A stretch of 64,000 nt of DNA, taken from NCBI RefSeq assembly GCF_003634755.1, contig NZ_RBXA01000003.1:310001-374000 (forward strand), given 5' to 3'. This DNA is from Flavobacterium limicola. Lineage in GTDB: Bacteria; Bacteroidota; Bacteroidia; Flavobacteriales; Flavobacteriaceae. Position 1 is the first letter of the stretch; each line of letters begins with the position of its first letter. This document shows positions 56,158 through 64,000 of the stretch, piece after piece. Position numbers and translations under genes: made by a program. The notes beneath the pieces were generated by a model, which searched no databases, had not been told where the DNA came from, and worked only from the letters and a program-made list of their open reading frames with translations.

Positions 56158-58209
56158 ATGAGTTGTTTTCAAAAAATAATAATTGCGTTCGTATTTGTTT
56201 GCACTGCAGGCTCAGGTCTTCAGTCACAAATACTGAATAAAAATTGGAAAGATATTGTTGCCACTGATGATAAAGCTTGGTTCAGTTCCACGGAAGCGCG
56301 AGAGATTGCCGAAAATGTGTTGCTTTACCAACGCAACATTGGCGGATGGCCAAAAAACATTCAAATGCAGAAAACACTTTCAGAGGAAGAAAAACAAAAA
56401 CTGGAAGCGCTTAAAACGGATCCGATGGATTCGACTACTGATAATGGTGCGACTTGTATGGAAATGCTTTTTTTGTCTAAAATATATGCACAAGTTCCCA
56501 ATGAAAAATATAAAAAAGCATTCTTAAATGGTTTAGATTATTTGCTGGCCGCTCAATATGAAAATGGAGGATGGCCACAATTTTATCCGTTAAAAAAAGG
56601 ATATTATTCGCACATCACGTATAATGATGATTCGATGGTGAATATTTTGGAAATTTTAAAAAATCTAATAGACGGAACCGATTATTATTCCATAAAACCA
56701 TCGCAAGAAACGCTTTTGAGACTACAGAAAGCTTTTGAAAAAGGAATTGATTGTATTCTAAAAACACAATACAAGCAAAACGGACAGTTAACGGCGTGGT
56801 GTGCCCAGCATGATGAGTTTACCTTGCTTCCTGCTAAAGCTCGAGCTTATGAATTACCATCATTAAGCGGAAAAGAATCGGCTAAAATAGTGCTGCTTTT
56901 GATGGCTATTGAAAATCCATCCAAGGAAATAATTACTGCAATAAATAGCGCAGTGGTTTGGTTCGAAAAAACAAAAATAACAGGAATTAAAGAAGAGCGT
57001 CAGAGGGTTGGGAATACTAAAGTCTTCGATAAAGTGATGGTGAAAGATCTAAATGCAGCTCCTTTATGGGCTAGATTTATGGAATTGGATAGCAATATCC
57101 CTTTTTTCTGTGATCGCGATGGTGTCAAAAAAGGATCTTTAGCAGAAATTGGTTCAGAGCGCAGGAATGGTTATGCATGGTATACCAATGAACCAAAGGA
57201 AATTTTGAAAAAGTATCTGCTTTGGAAAAAAACACACATGGTTTCGCTTGATAAATCGAGTACGAAAAATACTAAATCTTCAAAAAACGAATGGTACAGT
57301 GTTGTTGCAAAGGATGGAAGCGGTGATTACAGTTCGATTCAAGAAGCAATAAACGATTCGAATTCATTTCCGTATCAAAGGAAAACAATTTTTATAAAAA
57401 ACGGAATTTACTACGAGAAAGTAAAAATCCACGAGTGGAATACTAACATTTCCTTGATTGGAGAAAGTAAAGAGCAGACGATAATTACCTACGATGATTA
57501 TTTCAACAAGATTAATTTAGGCAAAAACAGTACTTTTTATACCTACACGATGTTAGTGGAAGGGGAAGGTTTTGTGGCTCAAAATTTAACCATACAAAAT
57601 TCCTCCGGAGAAGTGGGGCAGGCGGTAGCTTTGACTTTAAATGCCAACAAAGTCTTGATTTCGAATTGTATTATTTTAGGCAATCAGGATACTTTGTACG
57701 CAACAGGAAATGGAAATAAACAGTATGTGAAAGACAGTTATATCGAAGGAACCACGGATTTTATTTTTGGAAAAGCAACTGTTTTTTTTGAAAAGTGCAC
57801 CTTGCATAGTTTGAAAGATTCCTATATAACGGCGGCTGCTACTCCGGAAGACGTTGCTTATGGGTTTGTTTTTAAAAACTGTAAATTGACTGCTGATCCT
57901 GGAGTTACGGCTGTTTATCTCGGACGCCCTTGGCGCATTTACGCCAAAACAGTTTTTTTAAATTGTGAAATGGGAAAACACATCAAACCGGAAGGATGGC
58001 ATAATTGGTCCAAACCAGAAGCTGAAAAAACGGCGTTTTATGCCGAATATAATTCTACTGGGGAAGGATTTCTTCCTAAAAGCAGAGTGACTTGGTCGCA
58101 TCAATTACGGAAATCAGAAGCCAAGAAATATACGCTAGAAAACTGTTTGGGTTCGGATTTTTCCAATGCGATAAAAGCAGGTTTGTTGGAATCAAAAATA
58201 AAGTATTAA
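56158..58209 (+). CDS. Two-domain pectate lyase (PL10)-pectin methylesterase (CE8)
   Basis: A 683-residue secreted protein. Residues 25-360 form a PL10 pectate lyase with GGWPKNIQM, STTDNGATCMEMLF, ENGGWPQFYP, ITYNDDSMVNILEIL and the catalytic-region LTAWCAQHDE. After a Ser/Lys-rich linker (about 362-377), residues 378-675 form a CE8 methylesterase: GSGDYSSIQEAI, GQAVALTLN (Gln), GNQDTLYATG (Asp), TTDFIFGKA (Asp) and YLGRPWRIY. The esterase would remove methyl groups and the lyase cut the resulting polygalacturonate, so the fusion couples two successive steps. All catalytic residues appear present in both parts. Confidence 0.93.
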   Translation: MSCFQKIIIAFVFVCTAGSGLQSQILNKNWKDIVATDDKAWFSSTEAREIAENVLLYQRNIGGWPKNIQMQKTLSEEEKQKLEALKTDPMDSTTDNGATCMEMLFLSKIYAQVPNEKYKKAFLNGLDYLLAAQYENGGWPQFYPLKKGYYSHITYNDDSMVNILEILKNLIDGTDYYSIKPSQETLLRLQKAFEKGIDCILKTQYKQNGQLTAWCAQHDEFTLLPAKARAYELPSLSGKESAKIVLLLMAIENPSKEIITAINSAVVWFEKTKITGIKEERQRVGNTKVFDKVMVKDLNAAPLWARFMELDSNIPFFCDRDGVKKGSLAEIGSERRNGYAWYTNEPKEILKKYLLWKKTHMVSLDKSSTKNTKSSKNEWYSVVAKDGSGDYSSIQEAINDSNSFPYQRKTIFIKNGIYYEKVKIHEWNTNISLIGESKEQTIITYDDYFNKINLGKNSTFYTYTMLVEGEGFVAQNLTIQNSSGEVGQAVALTLNANKVLISNCIILGNQDTLYATGNGNKQYVKDSYIEGTTDFIFGKATVFFEKCTLHSLKDSYITAAATPEDVAYGFVFKNCKLTADPGVTAVYLGRPWRIYAKTVFLNCEMGKHIKPEGWHNWSKPEAEKTAFYAEYNSTGEGFLPKSRVTWSHQLRKSEAKKYTLENCLGSDFSNAIKAGLLESKIKY

Positions 58210-58240
58210 ACAACGTTTTTTCAAATCAAGATTAAAAATC

Positions 58241-59608
58241 ATGAAATATAAACTTCTCCTTTTATTGCTGGTTTCGTTAAATTGTTTTGCCCAAAACAAC
58301 AGTTTTCCATCGGACAGTGTTGATTTAATCCTAAAACGGATTCAATTGCCTCAAATCCCATCCTTTAAAATTGTAGTTACTGAATTAGGTGCAAAAGGAG
58401 ATTCCATTAGTGATGCGAAACCCGCTTTTGATAAAGCGATGGCACTTTGTAAAAAGAATAATGGAGGTACAATCGTAGTTCCTAAAGGCGTTTATACGCT
58501 AAACGGACCCATTCACTTTGTGAGTAATGTGAAGCTTTTAATTGAAAAAGACGCTAAAATCCGTTTCAGTGATAATCCGAAACATTATTTACCCATGGTA
58601 CTAACGAGCTGGGAAGGAACCATGATTTACAATTACAGTCCACTTATTTATGCCTACGGCTGTACTGATATTGCCATAACTGGAGAAGGAACCATTGATG
58701 GAGAAGGAAGTAAAGTCTGGCATAGTTTCAAGGCAAAAGAAGGAGCTGACAAACTATTAACCCGGGAAATGAACCATAACAATGTGTCTTTGAAAGACCG
58801 AAAATTTGGACTGGGACATTTTCTGAGACCGCAATTAATTCAGTTTTTTAATTGCAAAAATATTTTGGTGGAGAATATAAAAATTGAGGATTCTCCTTTT
58901 TGGTGTCTTCATTTATTGAAATCACAAAGCATTACCATCAGAGGATTAAGATACAAAGCCTTTAACACTAATAATGACGGAATTGATCCAGAATATGCCA
59001 AAGATGTTTTAATCGAAAATATTGATTTTGATAATGCGGATGATAATATTGCGATTAAAGCAGGCAGAGATCATGAAGGCAGAGCAAACAGCGAAACCCC
59101 GAGTGAAAACATCGTGATTCGCAATTGCAATTTTAAAGGATTGCACGGAGTGGTAATGGGCAGCGAAATGTCAGCGGGCATCCGAAACGTTTTTATTGAT
59201 AATTGCAAGACTGTTGGGTATTTGAAACGGGGAGTTTATTTTAAAACAAATGCCGACAGAGGTGGATTTATCAAAAATATTTATGTCAGAAACATTCAAT
59301 TGGATGAGGTTGAGGATTGTATTTATATCACTGCGAATTATATGGGGGAAGGCTCAGGTAATTTTCCATCTGATGTATCCGATATTTTCTTGTCCAATAT
59401 TTTCTGTAAAAAGGCTAGAGAAACCGCAATTATTATTCAGGGATTTGCCCAAAAGAAAGTACGAAACATACATTTGGACACCATTGAAGTACAATCCGCA
59501 AAAAACGGAATGACGATTCTGAACACGGAAAATGTAACCATGAATGATGTTATAGTTGGTCAAAAGGCTACAATTCCCACTTCAGCAAGTAAGTCCGTCA
59601 AACATTAA
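58241..59608 (+). CDS. Second GH28 polygalacturonase-like hydrolase
   Basis: A 455-residue protein with a signal peptide (about residues 1-18, ending LNCFAQ) and the GH28 beta-helix. Motifs are NNDGIDPEYAKD, DNADDNIAIKAGRD, GLHGVVMGSEMS and RGVYFKTN. Compared with the first GH28 (46661), the Gly and Cys around the catalytic Asp pair are changed (ADDN for GDDC) and GHG reads LHG. The Asp residues remain, so it may be active with other specificity, for example on rhamnogalacturonan or as an exo-enzyme. It lies 31 bp after the PL10-CE8 gene. Confidence 0.9.
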   Translation: MKYKLLLLLLVSLNCFAQNNSFPSDSVDLILKRIQLPQIPSFKIVVTELGAKGDSISDAKPAFDKAMALCKKNNGGTIVVPKGVYTLNGPIHFVSNVKLLIEKDAKIRFSDNPKHYLPMVLTSWEGTMIYNYSPLIYAYGCTDIAITGEGTIDGEGSKVWHSFKAKEGADKLLTREMNHNNVSLKDRKFGLGHFLRPQLIQFFNCKNILVENIKIEDSPFWCLHLLKSQSITIRGLRYKAFNTNNDGIDPEYAKDVLIENIDFDNADDNIAIKAGRDHEGRANSETPSENIVIRNCNFKGLHGVVMGSEMSAGIRNVFIDNCKTVGYLKRGVYFKTNADRGGFIKNIYVRNIQLDEVEDCIYITANYMGEGSGNFPSDVSDIFLSNIFCKKARETAIIIQGFAQKKVRNIHLDTIEVQSAKNGMTILNTENVTMNDVIVGQKATIPTSASKSVKH

Positions 59609-59618
59609 ACAGAAGATT

Positions 59619-60365
59619 ATGAAATACTCGTTTTTCTTATTCTTATTTATTTCGCTCAACTGTTTCGCTCAAAAAACAACGATTTACGGCATAGGCGATT
59701 CTACAATGGCCAATAAAATCAGACCGGAAGAAAATCCGGAACGCGGCTGGATGCAAATGATATCGCAGTTTTTTAGTGCAGATGTTGTGATTGATAACAG
59801 AGCAGTCAACGGTCGCAGTACACGCAGTTTTATCAATGAAAAAAAATGGGATTCGGTTTATAAAGTGTTGAAGCCCGGAGATTATGTTTTCATACAATTT
59901 GGGCATAACGATCAAAAAAATGCAGATTTCGCCCGATATACCAATCCGCATACAAGTTATCGCTATAACCTAATTCATTTTGTAAAAGAAACGAGAGAAA
60001 AAGGAGCCATTCCAATTTTATTTTCTTCCATTGCCCGACGAAATTTTAACGAACAAGGTGTATTAATTGGAACACATGACGATTATCCGCTAGAAACCCG
60101 TTTGGTAGCCCAGCAATATAAAGTACCTTTTATTGACTTGGAATATTTTACAGAACAATTAGAAGAATCGTACGGTTCCGAAAAATCAAAAGAATTGCAT
60201 TTGCATTTTAAAGAGGGTGAACATCCATATTATCCCGAAGGTAAAGAAGACAATACCCATCTTTCTGTAAAAGGGGCTACAGCAATCGCAAAATTGGTTA
60301 TAGATCAAATACGATTATTAGAAAGTCCTTTGGTTAAAAAGCTGAAAAAAGGAATTAGAAAATAA
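59619..60365 (+). CDS. Rhamnogalacturonan acetylesterase (CE12, SGNH hydrolase)
   Basis: From the ATG at 59619 the protein has 248 residues and a signal peptide ending in LNCFAQ, nearly identical to that of the preceding GH28 gene product. The longer frame from 59556 overlaps that gene and lacks a signal. The SGNH blocks are GIGDSTMANK (Ser), NGRSTRSF (Gly), FIQFGHNDQKN (Asn) and DNTHLSVKGA (Asp-His). It removes acetyl groups from rhamnogalacturonan. It is the last gene of the pectin run. Confidence 0.93.
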   Translation: MKYSFFLFLFISLNCFAQKTTIYGIGDSTMANKIRPEENPERGWMQMISQFFSADVVIDNRAVNGRSTRSFINEKKWDSVYKVLKPGDYVFIQFGHNDQKNADFARYTNPHTSYRYNLIHFVKETREKGAIPILFSSIARRNFNEQGVLIGTHDDYPLETRLVAQQYKVPFIDLEYFTEQLEESYGSEKSKELHLHFKEGEHPYYPEGKEDNTHLSVKGATAIAKLVIDQIRLLESPLVKKLKKGIRK

Positions 60366-60668
60366 ACATATAATCGTTCTAAATTTTTATTTTCAATCAA
60401 AAACAGAAAACAGTATTTTAGAAACAAAAATAGTCTAAAATCAAACAAAAATATGTTGGATATAAGTTTTGAAATTACCAGGCTTTTTTAGATTTATTTC
60501 TGGAATAGTTTTTTTATTTTCTTTATCCTAATAAATATCAGGAAGTTTTTTAAGGTGTTTAATTTTCAATTAATTCCTTTTCATTCTTTTAGTATACTTA
60601 GGGAATTTGTCTTGATTTTGGATTATTAAGTTGGTAAGTGTTTGATTATGATTTCTTTAAAAAAAATA
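60366..60668. other. Intergenic region between the pectin locus and tmRNA
   Basis: AT-rich; no ORF with protein-like content and no clear hairpin apart from the tmRNA terminator at its right end. Confidence 0.5.
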
Positions 60669-60698
60669 AAAAAGGAAGGTGTTCAACACCTTCCTTTT
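60669..60698 (-). terminator. Terminator of the tmRNA gene
   Basis: AAAGGAAGGTG and CACCTTCCTTT pair around a short loop directly after the tmRNA 3' end on the minus strand, with flanking A/T runs. Confidence 0.88.
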
Positions 60699-60699
60699 G

Positions 60700-61093
60700 T
60701 GGAGTCGCCGAGAATCGAACTCGGGTCCAAACAAGCAACTAAAAAGCTTTCTACGCGTTTATTTTCTGATTGAGTTTTCGATATTGTGCTAGGCCAGAAA
60801 CAGCCACACGATACTTATCTTCTTAATTTTGAAATCCACCCGAAGCTCATGGAAATCTAGGTTTATTTTTACGGTTCCCCTGAACTGAACGCCACAAACC
60901 AAGGCTTTCAAGGAGAATCCAGCTTTCCTATCTGATAGGAACGTGGCTTAATCGTACTATAATTCGGATTATGCAGCTAAAGCGTAGTTATTTTCGCCGT
61001 GTAAAATTGTAAGATCTTATATTTACGAGCAAGGTCTCAATGCTCGACGTGCTTACTTATCAATTCGACTTGCTGTCAAAACCAGTCGACCCC
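60700..61093 (-). ncRNA. ssrA: tmRNA (SsrA), proteolysis tag GENNYALAA
   Basis: On the minus strand the molecule starts GGGGTCGACTGG (61093 downward) and ends with the T-arm TTCGATTCTCGGCGACTCCA. GGGGTCG and CGACTCC form the acceptor stem with one G-U pair. The resume codon and tag lie at 60998-60969: GGC GAA AAT AAC TAC GCT TTA GCT GCA TAA, giving GENNYALAA. The 3' CCA is not encoded (the sequence after the discriminator A is CAAAA). With SmpB it rescues stalled ribosomes and tags the unfinished protein for proteolysis. Confidence 0.97.
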
Positions 61094-61199
61094 TTTTTTA
61101 TTTTAAAATTCAAAATGAATTTTGAGTTTGCAAATATAAACTTTTAAACTTGAATTTGTATTGTTAAACTTTAAACTATATCACAAAAACCATTCCTTT

Positions 61200-62399
61200 T
61201 TATTCGTCTCTTAGTTTGAACGGATAATCCCCAAATAAGACAGCCAATTTGCGTACGTCATAGGTTTTTCGAGTAAATTTATTCGAAAACGCTATGATGG
61301 TCACGCCCTCTTTTCTCAAGGTGATGTACGATGAGGTATTGCCATGCCACCAGCCGTTGTGAAAATAAAAATTTTGTCCCGTGTCCCAATTGATCATTCG
61401 AATGCCAAGTCCATAATTTTTAGTTCCTTTTCGTTCATTACTATATCCTTTATACACTTGACTTTGTAACGATGGTGTTAAAAAAGTAGAACTATTTCGC
61501 GCTCTGTCAAATTTCAATAAATCTCGCGGTGTGGAGTATATATTTTTGTCCCCATAAACAGCATCTAAATAATCTTTGCCAATTTCTACTTTGTTTCCTT
61601 TATAAGAGGTAACTGCTGTGTCTTTATCTCTATCATAGTCAAAAACATAGGTGTTCTTCATGCCAAGTGGATCAAAAATGATTTGTTTCATGGCTTCTTT
61701 ATATGGAAGTTTTGTGATTTTTTCAATTATTAATGCCAACATGGCATAATTAGTATTACAATAACTGAAGCGCGTATCGGTTTTAAATTCTAAACCGATC
61801 TCTTTTGTAGCCATGATAGTCAGGATATCTTGATTGGTAAGTATGTTGTGTCTATCCCAAATAGTTTTGTCACGATCTGTAAAATAGGCATAATTACGCA
61901 TTCCGCTTCTGTGATTCAACAATGTTTTTATAGATACTTCAGGATAAGGAAACTCTTTCAAGATGGTATTTACCTTTTGGTCTAAGTCAATCCTTTTAGC
62001 ATTTATTAATTTTAAAATAGCGGTTGCCGTGATTACTTTACTTACAGAGGCAATATGTAAAGGCGTAGATTTAGTGATTAATGTTTTATCTCTGAAATTG
62101 GAATAGCCTTCGTATTTTTCATAAATAATTTGACCATTTTTAGCTACTAGAAAACTTCCATTTGCACTATTATTGGGCCAGTTTTTTTTATAAAAAGAGT
62201 CAATGGATGTCTTTTTTGAATTAATGTATTCGGCAGTTAATTTTGTCTCCGGTTTACTTAATGGCTTCATCATGGGTAATGTACTCTGTGGGAGTTGTGC
62301 ATCACTCAATTCAATCTTCTTTTTCTCTTTGTTACAAGAACTCAAAACTACAAAGACGAGAAGAATATGTAGTATATTTGTTTTTTTTATAAAATTCAT
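61200..62399 (-). CDS. Class-C beta-lactamase-type serine hydrolase, lipoprotein
   Basis: From MNFIKKTN (62399) the protein has 399 residues with a lipoprotein signal (VVLSSCNKE). The longer frame from 62435 would add residues before the signal. Catalytic motifs are SVSK in HIASVSKVITA and YCN in FSYCNTNYAML, and the third motif is probably HNGWWHGN. Family members include esterases, DD-peptidases and beta-lactamases; which one cannot be told. It is monocistronic. Confidence 0.88.
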   Translation of the reverse strand: MNFIKKTNILHILLVFVVLSSCNKEKKKIELSDAQLPQSTLPMMKPLSKPETKLTAEYINSKKTSIDSFYKKNWPNNSANGSFLVAKNGQIIYEKYEGYSNFRDKTLITKSTPLHIASVSKVITATAILKLINAKRIDLDQKVNTILKEFPYPEVSIKTLLNHRSGMRNYAYFTDRDKTIWDRHNILTNQDILTIMATKEIGLEFKTDTRFSYCNTNYAMLALIIEKITKLPYKEAMKQIIFDPLGMKNTYVFDYDRDKDTAVTSYKGNKVEIGKDYLDAVYGDKNIYSTPRDLLKFDRARNSSTFLTPSLQSQVYKGYSNERKGTKNYGLGIRMINWDTGQNFYFHNGWWHGNTSSYITLRKEGVTIIAFSNKFTRKTYDVRKLAVLFGDYPFKLRDE

Positions 62400-62648
62400 T
62401 TCCGTGGTACTAGAAAGGCAAATATATAGAATCAATGTCTTTTCACACCTTGTTTTTTCGAAACCTTAACACTATTTTATAAGTAAACTTAAAATGTGTT
62501 TTTCTATTATTATGGACCTCAACCAATAATAGTTTTTGGCGTATGTATTTTAATTAAAAAATAAATCGATTTTAGTTTAAAATGTTATATTTGTAACAAA
62601 TAAACTAGATGAAGTTATAATAAAAACAAATCAAAAGTATAAAAAAAT

Positions 62649-63851
62649 ATGAAATTCGGAATTTTAAAAGAAAGAAAAAACCCGCCTGACAGAAGAGTTA
62701 TTTTCTCACCTGATGAATTAACTAAACTAAAACAGTTGTATCAAAATGTTACTGTAAAAGTTGAACGATCAGATATTCGTATTTTTACCGATTCAGAATA
62801 TGAAAAACTAGGGATTGAAGTAACTGATGATATCAGTGATTGTGATATTTTGTTTGGCGTAAAAGAAGTACCGGTAGAAAATTTAATTCCGAACAAAACA
62901 TATTTCTTTTTTTCTCATACCATAAAAAAGCAACCTTACAACAGAAAATTATTACAAGCAATTTTAGAAAAAAATATCGATTTATACGATTATGAAACTA
63001 TTGTAGATGCTAATAATCGCAGGCTAATTGGTTTTGGTCGTTACGCAGGAATTGTAGGCGCTTATAATAGTATTCGCGCTTTTGGAATAAAATTCGAATT
63101 ATTTAAATTGCCAAAAGCAGAAACACTTTCTGGCAAAGAAGCACTAATTGCTCATTTGAAGCGATTGATTTTGCCACCATTAAAATTTGTGATTACAGGT
63201 ACTGGAAAAGTAGGAAACGGTGCTAAAGAAGTGCTGGATGCTATAAAAATAAAGGAAGTTTCTGTTGAAAATTATTTAACAAAAAGTTATTCGCAACCTG
63301 TATATACACAAATAGATGTTTTAGAATATAATAAGCGTAAAGATGGTATGGTATTGGATTATAATGATTTCTATAACAATCCAAAGGAATACGTTTCTGA
63401 TTTCGAAAGATTTACAAAAGTCTCAGATATCTATATTACCGGACATTTTCATGCGAATGATGCTCCTGTGATTCTTACACGAGAGATGTTGCAATCGAAA
63501 GATTGTAAGATTAAAGTTGTTGCTGATGTTTCCTGCGATGTTAATGGTCCAATAGCCTGTACGCTGAGATCATCTACAATTGCCGAGCCCTTATATGGAT
63601 ATTTACCAAATGAAAACAAAGAAGTAGATGTTTTTCATCCCGCAGCAATTGTAGTTATGGCAGTGGATAATTTACCCTGTGAACTCCCAAAAGATGCAAG
63701 CGAAGGATTTGGCGAAATGTTTATGGAACATGTTATTCCTGCTTTTTTTAATGAAGATAAAGATGGAATTTTACAAAGAGCTAAAATTACTGATAAAGGA
63801 AAACTGACTCCAAAATTTAGTTATTTACAAGATTATGTTGATGGAAAATAA
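62649..63851 (+). CDS. NAD(P)-dependent alanine/saccharopine-dehydrogenase-like oxidoreductase
   Basis: A 400-residue enzyme with an alanine dehydrogenase/PNT N-terminal domain (MKFGILKERKNPPDRRVIFSP) and a Rossmann segment FVITGTGKVGNGAKEVLDAI. Conserved blocks YDYETIVDANNRRLIGFGRYAG and VVADVSCDVNGPI fit the lysine-forming saccharopine dehydrogenase-like group of Bacteroidota. It should oxidise or reduce an amino acid with NAD(H). The substrate is not known. It is followed by a hairpin. Confidence 0.82.
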   Translation: MKFGILKERKNPPDRRVIFSPDELTKLKQLYQNVTVKVERSDIRIFTDSEYEKLGIEVTDDISDCDILFGVKEVPVENLIPNKTYFFFSHTIKKQPYNRKLLQAILEKNIDLYDYETIVDANNRRLIGFGRYAGIVGAYNSIRAFGIKFELFKLPKAETLSGKEALIAHLKRLILPPLKFVITGTGKVGNGAKEVLDAIKIKEVSVENYLTKSYSQPVYTQIDVLEYNKRKDGMVLDYNDFYNNPKEYVSDFERFTKVSDIYITGHFHANDAPVILTREMLQSKDCKIKVVADVSCDVNGPIACTLRSSTIAEPLYGYLPNENKEVDVFHPAAIVVMAVDNLPCELPKDASEGFGEMFMEHVIPAFFNEDKDGILQRAKITDKGKLTPKFSYLQDYVDGK

Positions 63852-63876
63852 ATAGAATGTTGTTTTTAGTATAAAA

Positions 63877-63912
63877 AAATCCCCCAGATAATTTCTAAAT
63901 ACTGGGGGATTT
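63877..63912. terminator. Bidirectional terminator
   Basis: AAATCCCCCAG (63877-63887) pairs perfectly with CTGGGGGATTT (63902-63912); A and T runs flank it, serving the gene ending at 63851 and a probable minus-strand gene ending at 63938. Confidence 0.88.
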
Positions 63913-63937
63913 ATAATTAAGTCAATATTTTTTTATT

Positions 63938-64000
63938 TTAATAATAGTATTGTTTTTCAAATTGATGCATCATTTTATTATTACAATAAAGATGACTGCC
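63938..64000 (-). CDS. Possible C-terminal end of a minus-strand gene cut by the window edge
   Basis: The minus frame is open from the window edge for 20 codons and ends QFEKQYYY with TAA at 63938-63940. A bidirectional hairpin just beyond supports a convergent gene. The piece is too short to name a family. Confidence 0.4.
   Translation of the reverse strand, partial: GSHLYCNNKMMHQFEKQYYY

Overview
The window reads as a chromosome segment of a low-GC member of the Bacteroidota, most probably Flavobacterium or a close relative. This rests on the SusC/SusD pair, Bacteroidota-type promoters (-7 element TAnnTTTG), the near absence of Shine-Dalgarno sequences, and the tmRNA tag GENNYALAA. The genus is inferred; the phylum is well supported.

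Layout. (1) 1-8.8 kb: end of a hybrid histidine kinase, a LOG-family protein, a minus-strand operon for persulfide and thiol handling (metallo-beta-lactamase/rhodanese protein, small membrane proteins, a methyltransferase fused to a heavy-metal-associated domain, thioredoxin), a Crp/Fnr regulator, a rhodanese and a GapN-type dehydrogenase. (2) 8.8-13.7 kb: katG, a TerB-like protein and a GMC oxidoreductase. (3) 13.8-30.6 kb: an inorganic-sulfur region with two YeeE-type transporter halves, a TsdA-like dihaem cytochrome c, a DsrE-like protein, a TlpA-like thioredoxin, an MFS transporter, a second persulfide-dioxygenase-like protein with a rhodanese, a TauE/SafE transporter, an outer-membrane porin and a SoxB-like metallophosphatase. 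Decayed second copies of several of these genes lie among them. (4) 30.6-33 kb: a TPR histidine kinase next to the wreck of its response regulator. (5) 33-60.4 kb: a complete-looking pectin/galacturonate utilisation locus with transporter, KduI/KduD/KdgF/KdgK/Eda, UxaC/UxaB/UxaA, a LacI regulator, SusC/SusD, GH28, GH105, PL10-CE8, CE12 and esterases. (6) 60.7-64 kb: tmRNA, a class-C-type serine hydrolase lipoprotein and a saccharopine/alanine-dehydrogenase-like enzyme.

Two regulatory patterns stand out from direct reading. Upstream of five intact sulfur genes or operons lies a 14-bp near-palindrome, GTRAC-N4-GTYAC or ATCAC, always exactly 22 bp from a TAnnTTTG-like -7 element. Its centre falls near -42, the class II Crp/Fnr activator position. 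Two decayed gene copies keep the site with a mutated -7 element. The Crp/Fnr gene at 5.8-6.5 kb is the obvious candidate regulator. In the pectin locus, three promoters carry a TAnnTTTG element directly abutting a TGTAATCGATTACA-type palindrome, the expected kind of operator for the local LacI repressor.

The sulfur region also looks like the product of an old duplication followed by reciprocal loss. One copy kept yeeE-yeeE-tsdA-dsrE and only the tail of the porin. The other kept soxB and the porin, with yeeE and tsdA reduced to one in-frame chimeric ORF. A sulfide:quinone-reductase-like remnant and a tauE pseudogene lie beyond it.
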